A DNA stretch of 64,000 nucleotides from Gordonia neofelifaecis NRRL B-59395 (GTDB lineage: Bacteria; Actinomycetota; Actinomycetes; Mycobacteriales; Mycobacteriaceae). Within the stretch, counting starts at the first letter, position 1. Every line of letters starts with the position of its first letter. Where the stretch lies: NCBI RefSeq assembly GCF_000192435.1, contig NZ_AEUD01000002.1, positions 186,001 through 250,000 on the forward strand. The letters run 5' to 3'. The notes beneath the pieces are model-generated. The model ran no database searches, had not been told where the DNA came from, and was given only the letters and a program-made list of their open reading frames with translations. Of the stretch, positions 7,090-15,797 are shown piece by piece. A program made the position numbers and the translations under genes.

Positions 7090-7445
7090 TGGCGGACGGC
7101 GTCGAGGACACTTCGGGGGGCGCGGCGCACGCCGACGCGGACCGAGTCGAGTCGATCCGTCGTGCTCGAAAGGTCTACGGGTTCATCGTCGACCTTCCGT
7201 ACTACATCGTCCTGGCCGTGATCGCCGTCGCCGCGCTGCTCGTGCTGATCGACCGGTGGCGGCGCGGTGCGTTCGTGTTCGGTGCCGCGATGCTGCTCGG
7301 TGCGGTGTTCCGGGCGTTCCTGCCGGCGAATCGGACCGGACTGCTCCAGGTGCGCAGCCGGGCATTCGACATCTCGGCGATGGCGGTGCTCGGCGGCAGT
7401 GTGCTCTGGCTGGCCACCTCGATCGACTCCCTCGGCACCGCGTAG
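7086..7445 (+). CDS. DUF3017 family membrane protein
   Basis: 119 residues; the ATG overlaps the folD stop (ATGA), so translation is coupled. Three hydrophobic segments are visible: [20 protein letters not shown] (about 36-60), [19 protein letters not shown] (about 66-84) and [17 protein letters not shown] (about 96-112). The N-terminal 30 residues are polar and probably cytoplasmic. The DUF3017 family is found almost only next to folD in actinobacteria, and its function is unknown. Confidence 0.85.
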   Translation: MMADGVEDTSGGAAHADADRVESIRRARKVYGFIVDLPYYIVLAVIAVAALLVLIDRWRRGAFVFGAAMLLGAVFRAFLPANRTGLLQVRSRAFDISAMAVLGGSVLWLATSIDSLGTA

Positions 7446-7493
7446 GACGCGAACCTCCACGACCTCGCCGAGCCGATGTGCCACGGTGGGAGC

Positions 7494-7874
7494 ATGAGTG
7501 ATTCGACCGACGATGCCCGCGAGCTCTATCGCCGCTGGATCGACGAGCTGTGGAACGGTCCGGCGGATCGGGAGACGCTGAAAGCCGTCGCTCAGGAACT
7601 GGTCAGCGACGACTTCCTCGGTCACTGGCCGAGTGCGGAAGTGTCCGGGCCGGGCAAGCTCGCCGCACTGATCGATGCGACCAAGTCGACGTACCGCGAC
7701 CTCGTCTTCGAGGTGGAGGTCGGACCGTTCGCCGCGGACGGCTACGTCGCCGGCCGGTGGGCGGGCCAGGGGACGATGCCCGACGGTCAGATCGCGTATC
7801 TGTCCGGCAACGACATCCTGACCGTCCGCGACGGCGTCTTCACCGAGTACTGGGTGGCGTCGTCGGAGATGTGA
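7494..7874 (+). CDS. SnoaL-like / ester cyclase-type NTF2-fold protein
   Basis: 126 residues from ATG 7494, preceded by GGTGGGAG. The protein begins MSDSTDDARELYRRWIDELW and contains FLGHWPSAEVSGPGKLAALI, VGPFAADGYVAGRWAGQGT and NDILTVRDGVFTEYWVAS. That order of helices and strands fits the alpha+beta barrel of SnoaL-like polyketide cyclases and ester cyclases. These bind small hydrophobic molecules; a catalytic role cannot be assigned. The gene ends 11 bp before the convergent metX stop. Confidence 0.75.
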   Translation: MSDSTDDARELYRRWIDELWNGPADRETLKAVAQELVSDDFLGHWPSAEVSGPGKLAALIDATKSTYRDLVFEVEVGPFAADGYVAGRWAGQGTMPDGQIAYLSGNDILTVRDGVFTEYWVASSEM

Positions 7875-7884
7875 GAGGTCGGCG

Positions 7885-9036
7885 TCAGCGCTGCTTCCGC
7901 GCCAGCTCCATGGTTTCGACGAGCAGCCGTCGGATCGGCTCGAACTCCGTGAGGAAGCCGTCGTGCCCGGCGTCCGAATGGATCACGTGCAGGCCGCCGA
8001 CACAGTTGCCCAACTCGCGAGCGAGCTCTTCCTGCTGGTAGAGCGGATAGAGGCGGTCTGAGTCGATGCCGCCGACGATCGTCGGGACGGGGCACGCGTT
8101 CAATGCCGCAGTCACGCCGCCGCGACCGCGGCCGACGTCGTGGTTGTTCAACACGTCCGACAGCACGACGTAGCTGCCCGGATCGAAGCGCCGTTTGAGC
8201 TTCTCGGCCTGATGCTCCAGGTAACTGGCCACCGAATAGCGCCCGTCGACGAGCGGATCCTCCTCGCCCTGGGCCGAGTTCTCGAATCGCTCGTCGAGTT
8301 CTCGGTCGTTGCGATAGCTCAGATGGGCGATCCGGCGAGCGATCCCCATCCCGGTGCTCGGCGACGATCCGCTGCCGTAGTAGTCGCCGCCCCGCCACGC
8401 CGGATCGGCCTTGATGGCTTCGATCTGCGTGGTCTGGGTGCCGATCTGATCGGCGCTCGCCCGTGCACCGACGGCCAGCACCAGCGCGGCGCCGACACTG
8501 TCGGGGTAGGTGACGGCCCATTCGAGTGCGCGGGCACCGCCCATCGAGCCGCCGGCCACCGCGGCGAATCGTGTGATGCCCAGCGATCGGAACGCGATCT
8601 CCTCCGACCGCGTCAGGTCCCGCACGGTCAGCCGGGGGAATCGCGACCCCCACGGTTCACCGTCCGGCGCGACCGACCCTGGGCCGGTGGAGCCGTAGCA
8701 TCCGCCGATCGAATTGGGAGCGAGCACGCACCATTCATCGGTGTCGACGGCGCAGCCGGGGCCGATCAGCCCGTCCCACCATCCTGTCATCGAGAACCGG
8801 TCGTCGGCCGGGCCGGTGACGTGTGAATTGCCGGTCAGCGCATGCAGCGCGAGGACGATGTTGTCCTTCGCGGCGTTCGGCGTTCCCCACTTCTGGAAGG
8901 TGACGGTGACGTCGGCGAGCTCGGCACCCGAATCGAGTGCCAAGTCGCCGATCGAGACGCTGATCTGCGAACCGTCGGGGCGCTGGGCCCATTCCGGATC
9001 GCTCACCGTCGTGGCCGGGTCGATGCTCACCGACAC
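7885..9036 (-). CDS. metX: Homoserine O-acetyltransferase
   Basis: 383 residues from GTG 9036 with GGGAGAGG upstream. This alpha/beta-hydrolase-fold enzyme transfers acetyl from acetyl-CoA to L-homoserine, the first committed methionine step. Motifs: LALHALTGNSHVTGP, the oxyanion segment NSIGGCYGSTGP, the nucleophile elbow AVAGGSMGGARALEW (Ser about 165), and the Asp/His of the triad in GGIDSDRLYP and HSDAGHDGFL. It lies 32 bp downstream of metY on the same strand, so both are probably transcribed from the SAM-IV-controlled promoter. The order metY-metX matches M. tuberculosis Rv3340-Rv3341 (metC-metA). Confidence 0.96.
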   Translation of the reverse strand: MSVSIDPATTVSDPEWAQRPDGSQISVSIGDLALDSGAELADVTVTFQKWGTPNAAKDNIVLALHALTGNSHVTGPADDRFSMTGWWDGLIGPGCAVDTDEWCVLAPNSIGGCYGSTGPGSVAPDGEPWGSRFPRLTVRDLTRSEEIAFRSLGITRFAAVAGGSMGGARALEWAVTYPDSVGAALVLAVGARASADQIGTQTTQIEAIKADPAWRGGDYYGSGSSPSTGMGIARRIAHLSYRNDRELDERFENSAQGEEDPLVDGRYSVASYLEHQAEKLKRRFDPGSYVVLSDVLNNHDVGRGRGGVTAALNACPVPTIVGGIDSDRLYPLYQQEELARELGNCVGGLHVIHSDAGHDGFLTEFEPIRRLLVETMELARKQR

Positions 9037-9068
9037 CCGACCTCTCCCTTCCGTGGACGAAGCACTGT

Positions 9069-10379
9069 CTACTTGACTCCCGCGGCTGCGGCGAAGCCCG
9101 AGGTCAGGTCGGCGAGGATGTCGTCGATGCCCTCGATGCCGACGGCGAGGCGCACCAGTCCGGGAGTGACACCCGCGGCGAGCTGCTCTTCCGGCGACAG
9201 CTGGCTGTGCGTCGTCGAAGCCGGGTGGATGACCAGCGAGCGGACGTCGCCGATGTTCGCGACGTGACTGTGCAGAGTCAGCGCGTTCACGAACGCCTTG
9301 CCCGCCTCGACGCCGCCCTCGATCTCGAAGCCGATGATGGCGCCCGCGCCCTTCGGCAACAGCTGCTGGGCCCGCTCGTAGTACGGCGACGACTTCAGGC
9401 CGGCGTACGAGACCGAGGTGACCTGGTCGTTCGCTTCGAGGAACTCGGCGACCTTCTGCGCGTTCGCCACGTGGCGCTCCACGCGGAGGCTCAAGGTCTC
9501 GATGCCCTGGGCCAGCAGGAAGGCGTTGAACGGCGAGATGGCCGAGCCGGTGTCGCGGAGCAGCTGGGTTCGGGCCTTGAGCGCGTACGCCGGCGCGCCG
9601 AGGTCGGCGAACACGACGCCGTTGTAGCTCGGGTCGGGCGTGGTGAAGCCGGGGAACAGGTCCTGGCCGTCACGCTGGACGCGCCAGTCGAAGGTGCCGC
9701 CGTCGATGATCACGCCGCCGATCGCCGTGCCGTGACCGCCGATGTACTTGGTCGCGGAATGGACGACGACATCGGCGCCGTGCTCGATCGGATTCAGCAG
9801 ATACGGTGTCGCGACGGTGTTGTCGACGATCAGCGGAAGACCGTTGCCGTGGGCGATCTCCGCCAGACCCGCGATGTCGAGGATCTGGTTGTGCGGATTC
9901 GAGATGGTCTCGGCGAACACCGCGCGGGTGTTCGGCTTGATCGCGGACTTCCACGACTCGAGGTCGTCGGGGTCCTCGACGAAGGACACCTCGATGCCGA
10001 ACTTCGGGAGCGTGTAACGGAACAGGTTGTACGTGCCGCCGTAGATGCGCGGGCTCGAGACGACGTGACCGCCGGCCTCGACGATGTTCTGGATCGCGTA
10101 CGTGGTCGCGGCCTGTCCGGACGCGACGAGCAGGGCGGCGACGCCGCCGCCGAGCGCTGCCAGGCGCTGCTCGACGGTGTCCTGAGTCGGGTTCATGATG
10201 CGCGTGTAGATGTTGCCCGGTTCGGCCAGAGCGAACAGGTTCGCGGCGTGATCGGTGTTGTCGAAAACGTACGACGTGGTCTGGTAGATCGGCAGTGCGC
10301 GTGCTTTCGTCGTCTCGTCGACCACCTGCCCGGCGTGCACCTGGGTGGTCTCGAAGCTCCAATTCGCGGCGTCAGACAT
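9069..10379 (-). CDS. metY: O-acetylhomoserine aminocarboxypropyltransferase (sulfhydrylase)
   Basis: 436 residues from ATG 10379 (MSDAANWSFETTQVHAGQ). A TTG three codons upstream is the other possible start. This PLP enzyme of the Cys/Met metabolism family makes homocysteine from O-acetylhomoserine and sulfide. Motifs: PIYQTTSYVF, NIYTRIMNPTQDTVEQRLAA, LIVDNTVATPYLLNPIEHGA, and VVHSATKYIGGHG with the PLP-binding lysine near residue 208. The C-terminal SHVANIGDVRSLVIHPASTT and GLVRLAVGIEGIDDI are typical of MetY. The metYX pair lies behind a SAM-IV riboswitch, so methionine sufficiency should shut it off. Confidence 0.95.
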   Translation of the reverse strand: MSDAANWSFETTQVHAGQVVDETTKARALPIYQTTSYVFDNTDHAANLFALAEPGNIYTRIMNPTQDTVEQRLAALGGGVAALLVASGQAATTYAIQNIVEAGGHVVSSPRIYGGTYNLFRYTLPKFGIEVSFVEDPDDLESWKSAIKPNTRAVFAETISNPHNQILDIAGLAEIAHGNGLPLIVDNTVATPYLLNPIEHGADVVVHSATKYIGGHGTAIGGVIIDGGTFDWRVQRDGQDLFPGFTTPDPSYNGVVFADLGAPAYALKARTQLLRDTGSAISPFNAFLLAQGIETLSLRVERHVANAQKVAEFLEANDQVTSVSYAGLKSSPYYERAQQLLPKGAGAIIGFEIEGGVEAGKAFVNALTLHSHVANIGDVRSLVIHPASTTHSQLSPEEQLAAGVTPGLVRLAVGIEGIDDILADLTSGFAAAAGVK

Positions 10380-10429
10380 GGACGTCAATCACTTTCTTCG
10401 GTCGGTGACCCGTAACGGGCCCTGTTGTT

Positions 10430-10558
10430 GGGTCCGACCATCGGACCCGCGCTTGCTGCGGCGACTTCCGTCGCAGCCAGGTCATCACCCGGAGCACCCC
10501 ACCGCGGATGGAGGGTTGCCGATCAGCAAGCCGGGGCTGTGCGCTGATGCTCATGACC
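10430..10558 (-). ncRNA. SAM-IV riboswitch controlling metY-metX
   Basis: On the minus strand the leader starts GGTCATGAGC (10558 down) and the P1 partner GGGTGATGACC closes at 10480. Between them lie the S-adenosylmethionine aptamer hallmark CGGCAACC (10521-10514) followed by CTCC, and the GGTGGGGTGCTCC segment. These match the SAM-I/SAM-IV core, and the GGTCATGAG start is typical of the actinobacterial SAM-IV class. The 3' side carries an 8-bp hairpin GGGTCCGA/TCGGACCC (10448-10430) in the region of the SAM-IV pseudoknot. No U-run terminator follows, so control is more likely at translation initiation of metY (ATG 10379). Confidence 0.85.
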
Positions 10559-10859
10559 TGTTGCTGAGGATATATCAACCCGCGTCGGCGGCTGAAACGG
10601 CTCGACCGCCGGTGCATTTAACTCTGTTGCGTCGTTGGACGGTGTGGTAACCGCCGTTTCGCCGGGGTCGCGGCACGCGTCATCGACGGACTACACCGCC
10701 GATATCGATCCGCCAAGACTATCGGTGATGGCCGTTCGATTAAGCGTTTCCATCGGAAAGACCTCCGTTACCAACTGCCGGTTCACATTCGGCGAACACT
10801 GAGGGATATGTGATCTGGGTCGCTGGTCCGGCGAACGGGCGTCCCAACAATTTCCTTCC
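10559..10859. other. Intergenic region upstream of metY and the secreted hydrolase
   Basis: About 300 bp between divergent genes. It must hold the metY promoter (leftward) and the promoter of the secreted hydrolase (rightward). The AT-richer parts around 10565-10580 and 10725-10755 are the likely promoter zones. I see no gene with a credible ribosome binding site here; the short ORFs that cover it have no family resemblance. Confidence 0.4.
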
Positions 10860-12179
10860 GTGATCAAGTATTCGGCCCTCAGGGCGTCGGCGGTCGGTGG
10901 TGCTGCCCAACTCTCCTTGCTTCCAACAGTTCTCGCCTCAGCTGTGGTTCTCGGTGCCGCTTTGACCGGCATGGCCGCGTCGGCCGGCGGTGCGTCCGCA
11001 GACGGCTGCGGTCGGGGTGGCGCGGTGGTCGTCGCGGGTACCCAGGCGCCACGCGATTCTGACGGAGCTCGCAGCGGTGGCGTGGCGGGTGTGGGCAACC
11101 GCTACGCCGCGCAGGGGTATCGGGTGACCTATGTGGAGTATCCGACGAACCTGTGGCCGTTGGGGCCGATCAGTTACAACGACGATGTCGCGGTCGGGAA
11201 GGCCGCGACCGAGCGGGCGATCATCGACTATCAGTCGCGGTGCCCGGGCCGTCCCGTGGTGGTGGCCGGGTACTCGCAGGGCGCGCGGGTGGCCGGCGAT
11301 GTGCTGTCGGACGCGGCCAACGGGCGGTCGAAGCCGATGCGGGTGAACGGCCGGATGCGGACGGTGCGGACGGCGGGACTGTCGGGGGAGTTGTACTCGG
11401 ATCCGCGGCGGGACGGTCGTGGTCGTTCGGCGGGTGTGGAGAACACGCTGATCGGGTTGATCCCCGGGATCCTGATGTCGGGACCGCGGGACGGCGGATT
11501 CGGTTCGGTGCCGGTGACCCAGGTGTGCGTCCGCGGCGACGGCGTCTGCGACGTTCCCGATCCCCTCGCCGATCCGATCGGCGCGGTCGACGGACTGGCT
11601 GGATACTGGGTCAAGCACGGTTACTACCCGGCGCGGATGGGTCGCGCGCCGTCGACGTGGGGTCAGACGCGTTGCGTGCAGCAGGGGACGACGCGTGACT
11701 GCGTCGTCGAGCAGCGCTCGTCGCTGGGAACTTTGACGGGCCGGATTCCCCAGGTGGGTGCGGCGGTCGGGCCGGTGGTGACTCGGGTGGTGGACCGACG
11801 GGTGGTCGCGGATCTGCCGGAGCATGTGCGGCTGTCGACGTTGCGGCCGCTGGTGGGCGCCGGCCCGGATTCGTCGAGCGGGGATCTGGGGGTAGAGGTC
11901 CGCGTGGGCCGTCCCGATCTGCTGCACGCGGAGCTGTCCCAGCGGGTGGGATCGGAGAACCGCATCGAGGCCGGCCTCGGTGCGGGCCCGGTGGGAGTGT
12001 CGGTCGGTGGCCCGACGATCGACGCCCGGCGCGCGGGAGACGTGGTGCTGAATCCGTCGAACCTGATGGGCCGGGGCGCGCCGGACAATGCGGTGCTGCG
12101 TCAGCAGACACCGACCGAGCAGCCGACCGTCGAGGTCCGCCGGGCCGCGGAGGCAGGCGGCCCGGTGCGGACGGTGTAG
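10860..12179 (+). CDS. Secreted PE-PPE/cutinase-like serine hydrolase
   Basis: 439 residues from GTG 10860. A hydrophobic signal segment (LLPTVLASAVVLGAALTGMA, about residues 20-39) is followed by an AxA-type cleavage region before DGCGRGGAVVVAGTQAP. The hydrolase core has VEYPTNLWPLGPISYNDDVA and the nucleophile elbow VVVAGYSQGARVAGDVL (Ser about 139), then DPLADPIGAVDG and VKHGYYP, which probably carry the Asp and His. This fits the PE-PPE/cutinase alpha/beta-hydrolase family that acts on lipids or esters outside the cell in Mycobacteriales. The C-terminal 150 residues are low in secondary-structure cues and unassigned. Start choice is weak: no clear ribosome binding site. Confidence 0.75.
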   Translation: MIKYSALRASAVGGAAQLSLLPTVLASAVVLGAALTGMAASAGGASADGCGRGGAVVVAGTQAPRDSDGARSGGVAGVGNRYAAQGYRVTYVEYPTNLWPLGPISYNDDVAVGKAATERAIIDYQSRCPGRPVVVAGYSQGARVAGDVLSDAANGRSKPMRVNGRMRTVRTAGLSGELYSDPRRDGRGRSAGVENTLIGLIPGILMSGPRDGGFGSVPVTQVCVRGDGVCDVPDPLADPIGAVDGLAGYWVKHGYYPARMGRAPSTWGQTRCVQQGTTRDCVVEQRSSLGTLTGRIPQVGAAVGPVVTRVVDRRVVADLPEHVRLSTLRPLVGAGPDSSSGDLGVEVRVGRPDLLHAELSQRVGSENRIEAGLGAGPVGVSVGGPTIDARRAGDVVLNPSNLMGRGAPDNAVLRQQTPTEQPTVEVRRAAEAGGPVRTV

Positions 12180-12252
12180 GCGCCGCGGCCGAAACGGGCC
12201 CTCGCGCGGCGCGCTCGCCCGGTTCGGCCGCGGCGATGGGATATGCTCGGTT

Positions 12253-12274
12253 AAACAGTACGGGCGTTCTGTTT
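12253..12274. promoter_or_regulatory. Short inverted repeat upstream of icd
   Basis: AAACAG (12253-12258) and CTGTTT (12269-12274) form a 6-bp inverted repeat with 10 nt between, in the 199-bp gap before icd. It lies about 105 bp upstream of the icd start. It could be a regulator site or a weak hairpin after the preceding gene; the evidence is thin. Confidence 0.25.
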
Positions 12275-12378
12275 GAGGCCTGTCGGTGTCGGGTGGGCGA
12301 CCGTACTACGTTTGACTCGAACGGGTGCTGAGCACGCCGTTCGCTGCGATCGGACAGCCGAGGAGGGCGCTGAACCGC

Positions 12379-13596
12379 ATGGGGAAGATCAAAGTCGAAG
12401 GCACCGTCGTGGAACTGGACGGCGACGAGATGACCCGCATCATCTGGCAGTTCATCAAAGAGAAGCTGATCCATCCCTATCTCGACATCGACCTCGAGTA
12501 CTACGACCTCGGCATCGAGCACCGAGACGCCACCGACGACCAGGTGACCGTCGACGCGGCGCACGCGATCCAGCGCCACGGCGTGGGCGTCAAGTGCGCG
12601 ACGATCACCCCGGACGAGGCCCGCGTCGAAGAGTTCGGCCTGAAGAAGATGTGGCGATCGCCCAACGGCACGATTCGGAACATCCTCGGCGGGACCATTT
12701 TCCGGGCACCGATCCTGATCTCCAACGTGCCGCGACTGGTCCCGGGCTGGACGAAACCGGTGGTCGTCGGTCGTCATGCCTTCGGTGACCAGTACCGCGC
12801 CACGGACTTCAAGGTCCCCGGTGCGGGAACGGTGACCATCACGTACACCCCCGCCGACGGCAGTGCGCCGATCGAGCACGAAGTGGTGCAGATGGACGAC
12901 GCCGGCGGCGTCGTGATGGGCATGTACAACTTCAACAAGTCCATCGAGGACTTCGCGCGGGCGTCGTTCAACTACGGACTCCAGCGGAACTATCCGGTGT
13001 ACCTGTCGACCAAGAACACGATCCTCAAGGCGTACGACGGCGCGTTCAAGGACATCTTCGCCGACGTCTTCGAGCGCGAGTTCAAGACCGAGTTCGACGC
13101 GGCCGGCCTGCACTACGAGCATCGTCTGATCGACGACATGGTCGCCTCCTCCCTGAAGTGGGAAGGCGGTTACGTCTGGGCCTGCAAGAACTACGACGGC
13201 GACGTTCAGTCCGACACCGTCGCCCAGGGCTACGGTTCGCTCGGGCTGATGACGTCGGTCCTGATGACCCCGGACGGCCGCACATGCGAGGCCGAGGCCG
13301 CGCACGGCACGGTGACGCGCCACTACCGACAGCATCAGCAGGGCAAGCCCACGTCGACGAATCCGATCGCCTCGATCTTCGCCTGGACGCGCGGCCTCGA
13401 CCACCGGGGGAAACTCGACAACACCCCGGAGGTCCGGGAGTTCGCCGAGCGGCTCGAGGACGTGGTCATCAAGACCGTGGAGGCGGGGAAGATGACGAAG
13501 GATCTCGCGCTCCTGGTCGGCGGCGATCAGGCGTATCTGACCACCGAGGAGTTCCTCGGCGCGCTCGACGAGAACCTGCAGGCGGCGCTGCGGTAG
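12379..13596 (+). CDS. icd: NADP-dependent isocitrate dehydrogenase (homodimeric)
   Basis: 405 residues from ATG 12379 ([20 protein letters not shown]), with AGGAGGG about 12 nt upstream. An in-frame start at 12325 adds 18 residues without family support. It oxidatively decarboxylates isocitrate to 2-oxoglutarate in the TCA cycle. Motifs: [17 protein letters not shown] (substrate phosphoserine-loop region and arginines), the Mg-binding aspartates around LIDDMVAS and NYDGDVQSD, and [23 protein letters not shown], which contacts NADP. This is the eukaryote-like dimeric class (M. tuberculosis Icd1, Rv3339c), not the monomeric Icd2. Confidence 0.96.
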   Translation: MGKIKVEGTVVELDGDEMTRIIWQFIKEKLIHPYLDIDLEYYDLGIEHRDATDDQVTVDAAHAIQRHGVGVKCATITPDEARVEEFGLKKMWRSPNGTIRNILGGTIFRAPILISNVPRLVPGWTKPVVVGRHAFGDQYRATDFKVPGAGTVTITYTPADGSAPIEHEVVQMDDAGGVVMGMYNFNKSIEDFARASFNYGLQRNYPVYLSTKNTILKAYDGAFKDIFADVFEREFKTEFDAAGLHYEHRLIDDMVASSLKWEGGYVWACKNYDGDVQSDTVAQGYGSLGLMTSVLMTPDGRTCEAEAAHGTVTRHYRQHQQGKPTSTNPIASIFAWTRGLDHRGKLDNTPEVREFAERLEDVVIKTVEAGKMTKDLALLVGGDQAYLTTEEFLGALDENLQAALR

Positions 13597-13610
13597 CGGC
13601 GCGTCTCCCG

Positions 13611-13742
13611 TCAGATCATGTCGCGCCCGTCCTTCCGCGCGGCGCGCCACTCCTTGTAGAAGGCGCGGATGATCACCCCGAGGGTGCCCGCGGTCAGCAC
13701 CGGCCAGATCAGTACGTAGACGGTCATCCAGAACGTGGTCAT
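13611..13742 (-). CDS. Putative small subunit of the sodium:solute symporter
   Basis: 43 residues, MTTFWMTVYVLIWPVLTAGT then LGVIIRAFYKEWRAARKDGR. It has one transmembrane helix (about residues 5-26) and a basic cytoplasmic tail. The ATG shares one base with the symporter stop (TGATG), so translation is coupled to it. Tiny single-helix partners encoded directly after SSS and NSS transporters are known in actinobacteria. This one would be a stabilising or modulating subunit; a specific role is not established. It ends 14 bp from the convergent icd stop. Confidence 0.7.
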   Translation of the reverse strand: MTTFWMTVYVLIWPVLTAGTLGVIIRAFYKEWRAARKDGRDMI

Positions 13743-15466
13743 CAGTCGTCCTTTCCAGAGACTGCGGCGGCGGAAAGCGGTTCGTCGCCGCGGGAGTCGG
13801 CCGGCGACGGTTCGGCGGCCTCGGGCAGCGCTGCGTCGCCCCTGTCGTCGAAATCGCCGGTGGTGTGGGCGATCTCGGCGAAATCGAACCGTCGCCTGCG
13901 GTTCAGCATCGTCAGGGCGACGCAGACGATGGTGCTCACCGAGTAGGAGACCAGCGATCCGGACAGGACCGCGTAGTCGTGCAGCAGCCCGATGCTCCAC
14001 GGGGCGGCGGCCAGGGTCGAGACCACACCCACGACGACGGCGACTCGCAGGCCGAAGAAGCCGAAGGCCATCAGCGCGAAGACGACGCCGATGCCGACGG
14101 TCGCGAGCACGTCGAAGGTGACGCCGACCGCGCCGCTCATGTCGATCCACGAGAAGCGGACCGGTAGGAACAGGGCGAGCGCGGCGACCACCGCGACGCT
14201 GAAGGCGACGTTCGTGACCCGGTCCCAGTAGAAACTGGCGATCACGGGGAACACCAGGGCGCCCCACAGTGCGCCGACGAACACCAGTAGATCGAGGATG
14301 TTGAGGTCCGACCCCGCGAAGTACAGCGCCGCGCTGATCGCGACGATCATGGTGATGCGGCCGATGAGGACCATCTTGGCCGGGTCCGCCTTGGTCCGGC
14401 CGACCTGCTGGCCGTAGACGTCGGCCATCACGATCGATGCGAGTGCGGTCAGATCGGCGTCGGCCGTCGAGGACAGCGAGCCGATGATCATGATGAAGAA
14501 CAGACACAGCAGAGCCGGACTCAGGTACGTCGCGGCCATCTGCGGAATCAGATTGTTGACGTCGTCGTCCAGCGGGGTCACGCCCGCGTACAGCGCGATG
14601 ACTCCGAGCATTCCGATGCCGATGATGGTGGACCCGTAGCCGAATGTCGCGGTGACGAAGGTCTTCTTGATCAGGTCCTCGCGGACCGCGAAAAGGCGCT
14701 GCGCAATCGTCTGATTACCGATCGCATACGCGAGAACTGCGGCGATGTACGGGGCGCCCTGATTGAAGAAGGCCTCCGACGAGAAGAAATTCGACTGCTC
14801 GTTCGTCAGATTCGCCGCCCCGGTGGTGAACATCTCCGGGCCGCCCGCACTGAAGAATACGACGGGAATGATGATGACGACCGCGCCGAGCATGAAGACG
14901 ACCTGCACGAAATCGGTCAGGACCGACGCTCGGAACCCCGACCACAGGGTGTACAGCAAGATTCCGCCTGCGATGGCGACGATGCCCTGGGTGAAGCTGA
15001 ACGGGGACAGCATGTCGATCAGCGCGCCGCCCGCGATCAGATTCGCGGTGAGGCTGATGATGCTGCCGAGGATGTTCGAGCCGGCGAGCAGCAACTGGCT
15101 CGACCGTCCGTGCCGGGCGAACATCACCTCGGCGATGGTGTGCGCGCGGGGTGCGACCTGCCGGATCCGGCGGCCGAACGGGTAGATGAGGAGGATCATG
15201 AGGGCACCCCACAATCCGTAGTGGATCGGGCCGGAGATCCCGTAGGTGAAACCGGAGGTCGCGGACGCGTACATCGACGCGGCCCAGATCCAGGTCGCGG
15301 TCATCGACGCCGACGAGATGCCGAAGCCGATGTTGCCGCCCGCGGTCATGTAGCTGTCGGCGTTCTCGCTCTTCTTGCTGATTCGCATGGCGATGACCAG
15401 GCTGGTTCCGAAGAACGCGATGAACAGGCCGACGACGATCGGCCCGGACAATTGTTGAATATCCAT
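13742..15466 (-). CDS. Sodium:solute symporter (SSS family)
   Basis: 574 residues from ATG 15466 with about 13 hydrophobic helices. The N-terminal FFGTSLVIAMRISKKSENAD, SYMTAGGNIGFGISSASMTA and the conserved GSLSSTADADLTALASIVMADVY-type segment (about residues 330-350) place it in the SSS family of Na+ or H+ coupled importers, which take up sugars, organic acids, urea or amino acids. The C-terminal 60 residues are hydrophilic and acidic (RGDAALPEAAEPSPADSRGD). The substrate is not identifiable; acetate/propionate-type and urea-type carriers are both possible. It is translationally coupled to a 43-residue partner and preceded by a possible 29-codon ORF. Confidence 0.88.
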   Translation of the reverse strand: MDIQQLSGPIVVGLFIAFFGTSLVIAMRISKKSENADSYMTAGGNIGFGISSASMTATWIWAASMYASATSGFTYGISGPIHYGLWGALMILLIYPFGRRIRQVAPRAHTIAEVMFARHGRSSQLLLAGSNILGSIISLTANLIAGGALIDMLSPFSFTQGIVAIAGGILLYTLWSGFRASVLTDFVQVVFMLGAVVIIIPVVFFSAGGPEMFTTGAANLTNEQSNFFSSEAFFNQGAPYIAAVLAYAIGNQTIAQRLFAVREDLIKKTFVTATFGYGSTIIGIGMLGVIALYAGVTPLDDDVNNLIPQMAATYLSPALLCLFFIMIIGSLSSTADADLTALASIVMADVYGQQVGRTKADPAKMVLIGRITMIVAISAALYFAGSDLNILDLLVFVGALWGALVFPVIASFYWDRVTNVAFSVAVVAALALFLPVRFSWIDMSGAVGVTFDVLATVGIGVVFALMAFGFFGLRVAVVVGVVSTLAAAPWSIGLLHDYAVLSGSLVSYSVSTIVCVALTMLNRRRRFDFAEIAHTTGDFDDRGDAALPEAAEPSPADSRGDEPLSAAAVSGKDD

Positions 15467-15541
15467 TTGGAGGCGAATTCACTTTCTCAGTCGCCGAATA
15501 CCGTTGCCGGCATCCGATTTTCGAGGTAGCGAGACGATCTC

Positions 15542-15631
15542 CTACTTGTCGGGTGGCTCCAGAACGGCCGGGGCGAAGAGTGCTTCGACGGCGGTGATCA
15601 GAGGCAGGCCAGACCGACTGGCGGAATTCAA
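15542..15631 (-). CDS. Possible 29-residue peptide upstream of the symporter
   Basis: A TTG at 15631 follows AAGGAGT with 7-8 nt spacing, a strong ribosome binding site. The frame runs 29 codons to TAG at 15544-15542. The peptide begins MNSASRSGLPLITAVEALFA and ends PAVLEPPDK. It lies 75 bp upstream of the symporter on the same strand. It could be a leader peptide, an extra small subunit, or a chance ORF. No family is recognised. Confidence 0.35.
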   Translation of the reverse strand: MNSASRSGLPLITAVEALFAPAVLEPPDK

Positions 15632-15797
15632 CGCGGGACTCCTTTTCCGGGAAATCAGATGACAACGTGTTCTACCTCATTTGTCGGCGATGAAGCCAAT
15701 TCGCCGAATCCGCCGTGGGATCGCCCGCCGGGGCGGCGTGGTGGATGTCACCGGCACCGGGCGGAATGGTCGACGGCCCGTCGGTGTTGCGCCACGG

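Noticed and set aside
9207-10415. 402-codon ORF on the plus strand opposite metY
   Set aside because: It is antisense to a clearly conserved gene, has no family resemblance and is explained by high third-position GC.
11611-13650. 679-codon minus-strand ORF across the secreted hydrolase and icd
   Set aside because: Spans two unrelated genes in antisense and resembles neither a known domain nor a normal protein composition.
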